Shown: piece after piece, positions 63,264-64,000 of the stretch
Layout of the letters: the number at the start of each line of letters is the position of its first letter
How positions within the stretch are numbered: position 1 is the first letter of the stretch
The notes under the pieces: generated by a model
The model's database searches: none
The model's input: the letters and a program-made list of their open reading frames with translations, nothing else
Told to the model about the DNA's origin: nothing
Position numbers and translations under genes: made by a program
Assembly: GCF_000169435.1 (NCBI RefSeq)
Contig: NZ_AAYB01000004.1
Span: 124,001 to 188,000 of the forward strand
Reading direction: 5' to 3'
DNA: 64,000 nt
From: Roseobacter sp. CCS2
Lineage (GTDB): Bacteria; Pseudomonadota; Alphaproteobacteria; Rhodobacterales; Rhodobacteraceae

Positions 63264-64000
63264 TTACGGCGCGCGTGTGACGGCCCAATCGGGCTTTCTC
63301 CGCTCAAAAAAGGCGGAAATGCCTTCTTTCGCTGAACGGCTCTCCCATTGGGTGATCAAAGCGTCGATGGAACGCGCAATCACCGATTCGTCGATTGTAG
63401 GGCCCAAGCTGCGTGCAAACGCTTTGGCTGCCGCAACGGCATCGGGCGCGCATTGCAGGTATGGGGCGACCTCTGCCGCGACGGCGGCGTCCAATTCCGC
63501 CTCTGGCACCGCTTTCGCGACGACCCCAAGCTGCACCGCTTCTGCCGCATCAAAAAGTCGGCCTGACATAAAGACCCGCCGCGCATGCGCCTCGCCCATG
63601 CGGGCCAGCACATATGGGCCAATCGTGGCCGGTATCAGCCCAAGTTTTGTTTCAGTTAATCCGAATTTCGCGTGATCCACTGCAACCGCCACATCGCAGA
63701 CGCATGCCATGCCGATCCCACCGCCAAATGCATTGCCCTGCACCCGCCCGATCACCGGCTGCGGCAATGTGTTAATCGCGCCCAGCATCTGCGCAATTGA
63801 TTGGGCCGCCGCCCGTTTCATCGCCGCATCACCGGCCATCTGGTCCTGCATCCACCCCAGATCACCACCGGCGCAAAAGGATGGGCCCTGCCCGGTCAGA
63901 ACGACAACACGGATAGCCCGGTTTGCTGCAATATCTGCGGCAGCGGTGCTGAGCCCATCAATCAGCGCTTGCGATAGGGCGTTGTGCTTTTCGGGTCGCG
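63264..64000 (-). CDS. Enoyl-CoA hydratase/isomerase-family protein, 5' end cut by window edge
   Basis: The reading frame is open from the right edge (RPEKHNALSQALIDGL) to the stop at 63264, about 245 codons. Crotonase motifs are VVVLTGQGPSFCAGGDLGWM (first oxyanion-hole loop) and GRVQGNAFGGGIGMACVCDV (second), then KFGLTETKLGLIPATIGPYV with the position of a catalytic Glu. GGDLGWM resembles methylglutaconyl-CoA hydratases of leucine breakdown, but that substrate is only a suggestion. The start codon lies outside the window. Confidence 0.88.
   Translation of the reverse strand, partial: RPEKHNALSQALIDGLSTAAADIAANRAIRVVVLTGQGPSFCAGGDLGWMQDQMAGDAAMKRAAAQSIAQMLGAINTLPQPVIGRVQGNAFGGGIGMACVCDVAVAVDHAKFGLTETKLGLIPATIGPYVLARMGEAHARRVFMSGRLFDAAEAVQLGVVAKAVPEAELDAAVAAEVAPYLQCAPDAVAAAKAFARSLGPTIDESVIARSIDALITQWESRSAKEGISAFFERRKPDWAVTRAP

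Overview
The window reads as chromosomal DNA of an alphaproteobacterium of the Rhodobacterales, most likely the Roseobacter group. The grounds are the order of the NADH dehydrogenase genes, with the small order-typical families DUF5337 and DUF5333 among them, the heterotetrameric sarcosine oxidase genes, the type III pantothenate kinase / RNase J / BirA block behind nuoN, the moderately high GC, and the many 1-8 bp gene overlaps. The genus cannot be fixed from sequence reading alone. No rRNA, tRNA, CRISPR array, insertion sequence or prophage was recognised.

Left part (1-16 kb): the cut-off Der GTPase gene, bamB and a YfgM-like gene form a minus-strand envelope/ribosome block. A divergent two-gene RND efflux system follows and ends in a clear terminator. 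Then come an ArsR regulator coupled to an AHSA1/SRPBCC protein, two tandem related exported proteins of unknown function, an Atm1-type ABC exporter, a LysM protein, a LOG-family protein, a PLP-dependent dehydratase and an Fe/Mn superoxide dismutase.

Middle (16-35 kb): sarcosine oxidase genes soxB, soxD, soxA and soxG, with soxB separated from the rest by about 1.1 kb holding small membrane-protein genes. Next are ccmI-ruvX-DUF1289, a divergent SnoaL/HxlR pair, an orphan ABC ATPase, a DNA-alkylation-repair-like protein, an SDR lacking the usual catalytic Tyr/Lys, a Hint-domain protein with Ser where the nucleophilic Cys normally sits, a Gly-rich lipoprotein, release factor 3, and an RhlE-type RNA helicase preceded by a leader hairpin.

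Right part (35-64 kb): all fourteen complex I subunits in the order A-B-C-D-E-F-G-H-I-J-K-L-M-N on the minus strand, followed by birA, coaX, rnj and a lipoprotein gene. About fifteen further genes and one gene remnant are threaded between the nuo genes: five small exported proteins with paired cysteines, three small membrane proteins, two proteins sharing a helix-hairpin-helix domain (one being the tail of NuoE), a sulfotransferase and a GFA-family protein between nuoC and nuoD, a DUF3291 protein with a decayed second copy, and a carboxymuconolactone-decarboxylase-like protein. A diguanylate cyclase on the opposite strand splits nuoA from nuoB. The right edge holds an unknown membrane protein and an enoyl-CoA hydratase cut by the window end. 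No stretch longer than about 300 bp is without a feature. The longest weakly explained ones are 3230-3496, 21049-21400 and 60063-60315, and each is described below.
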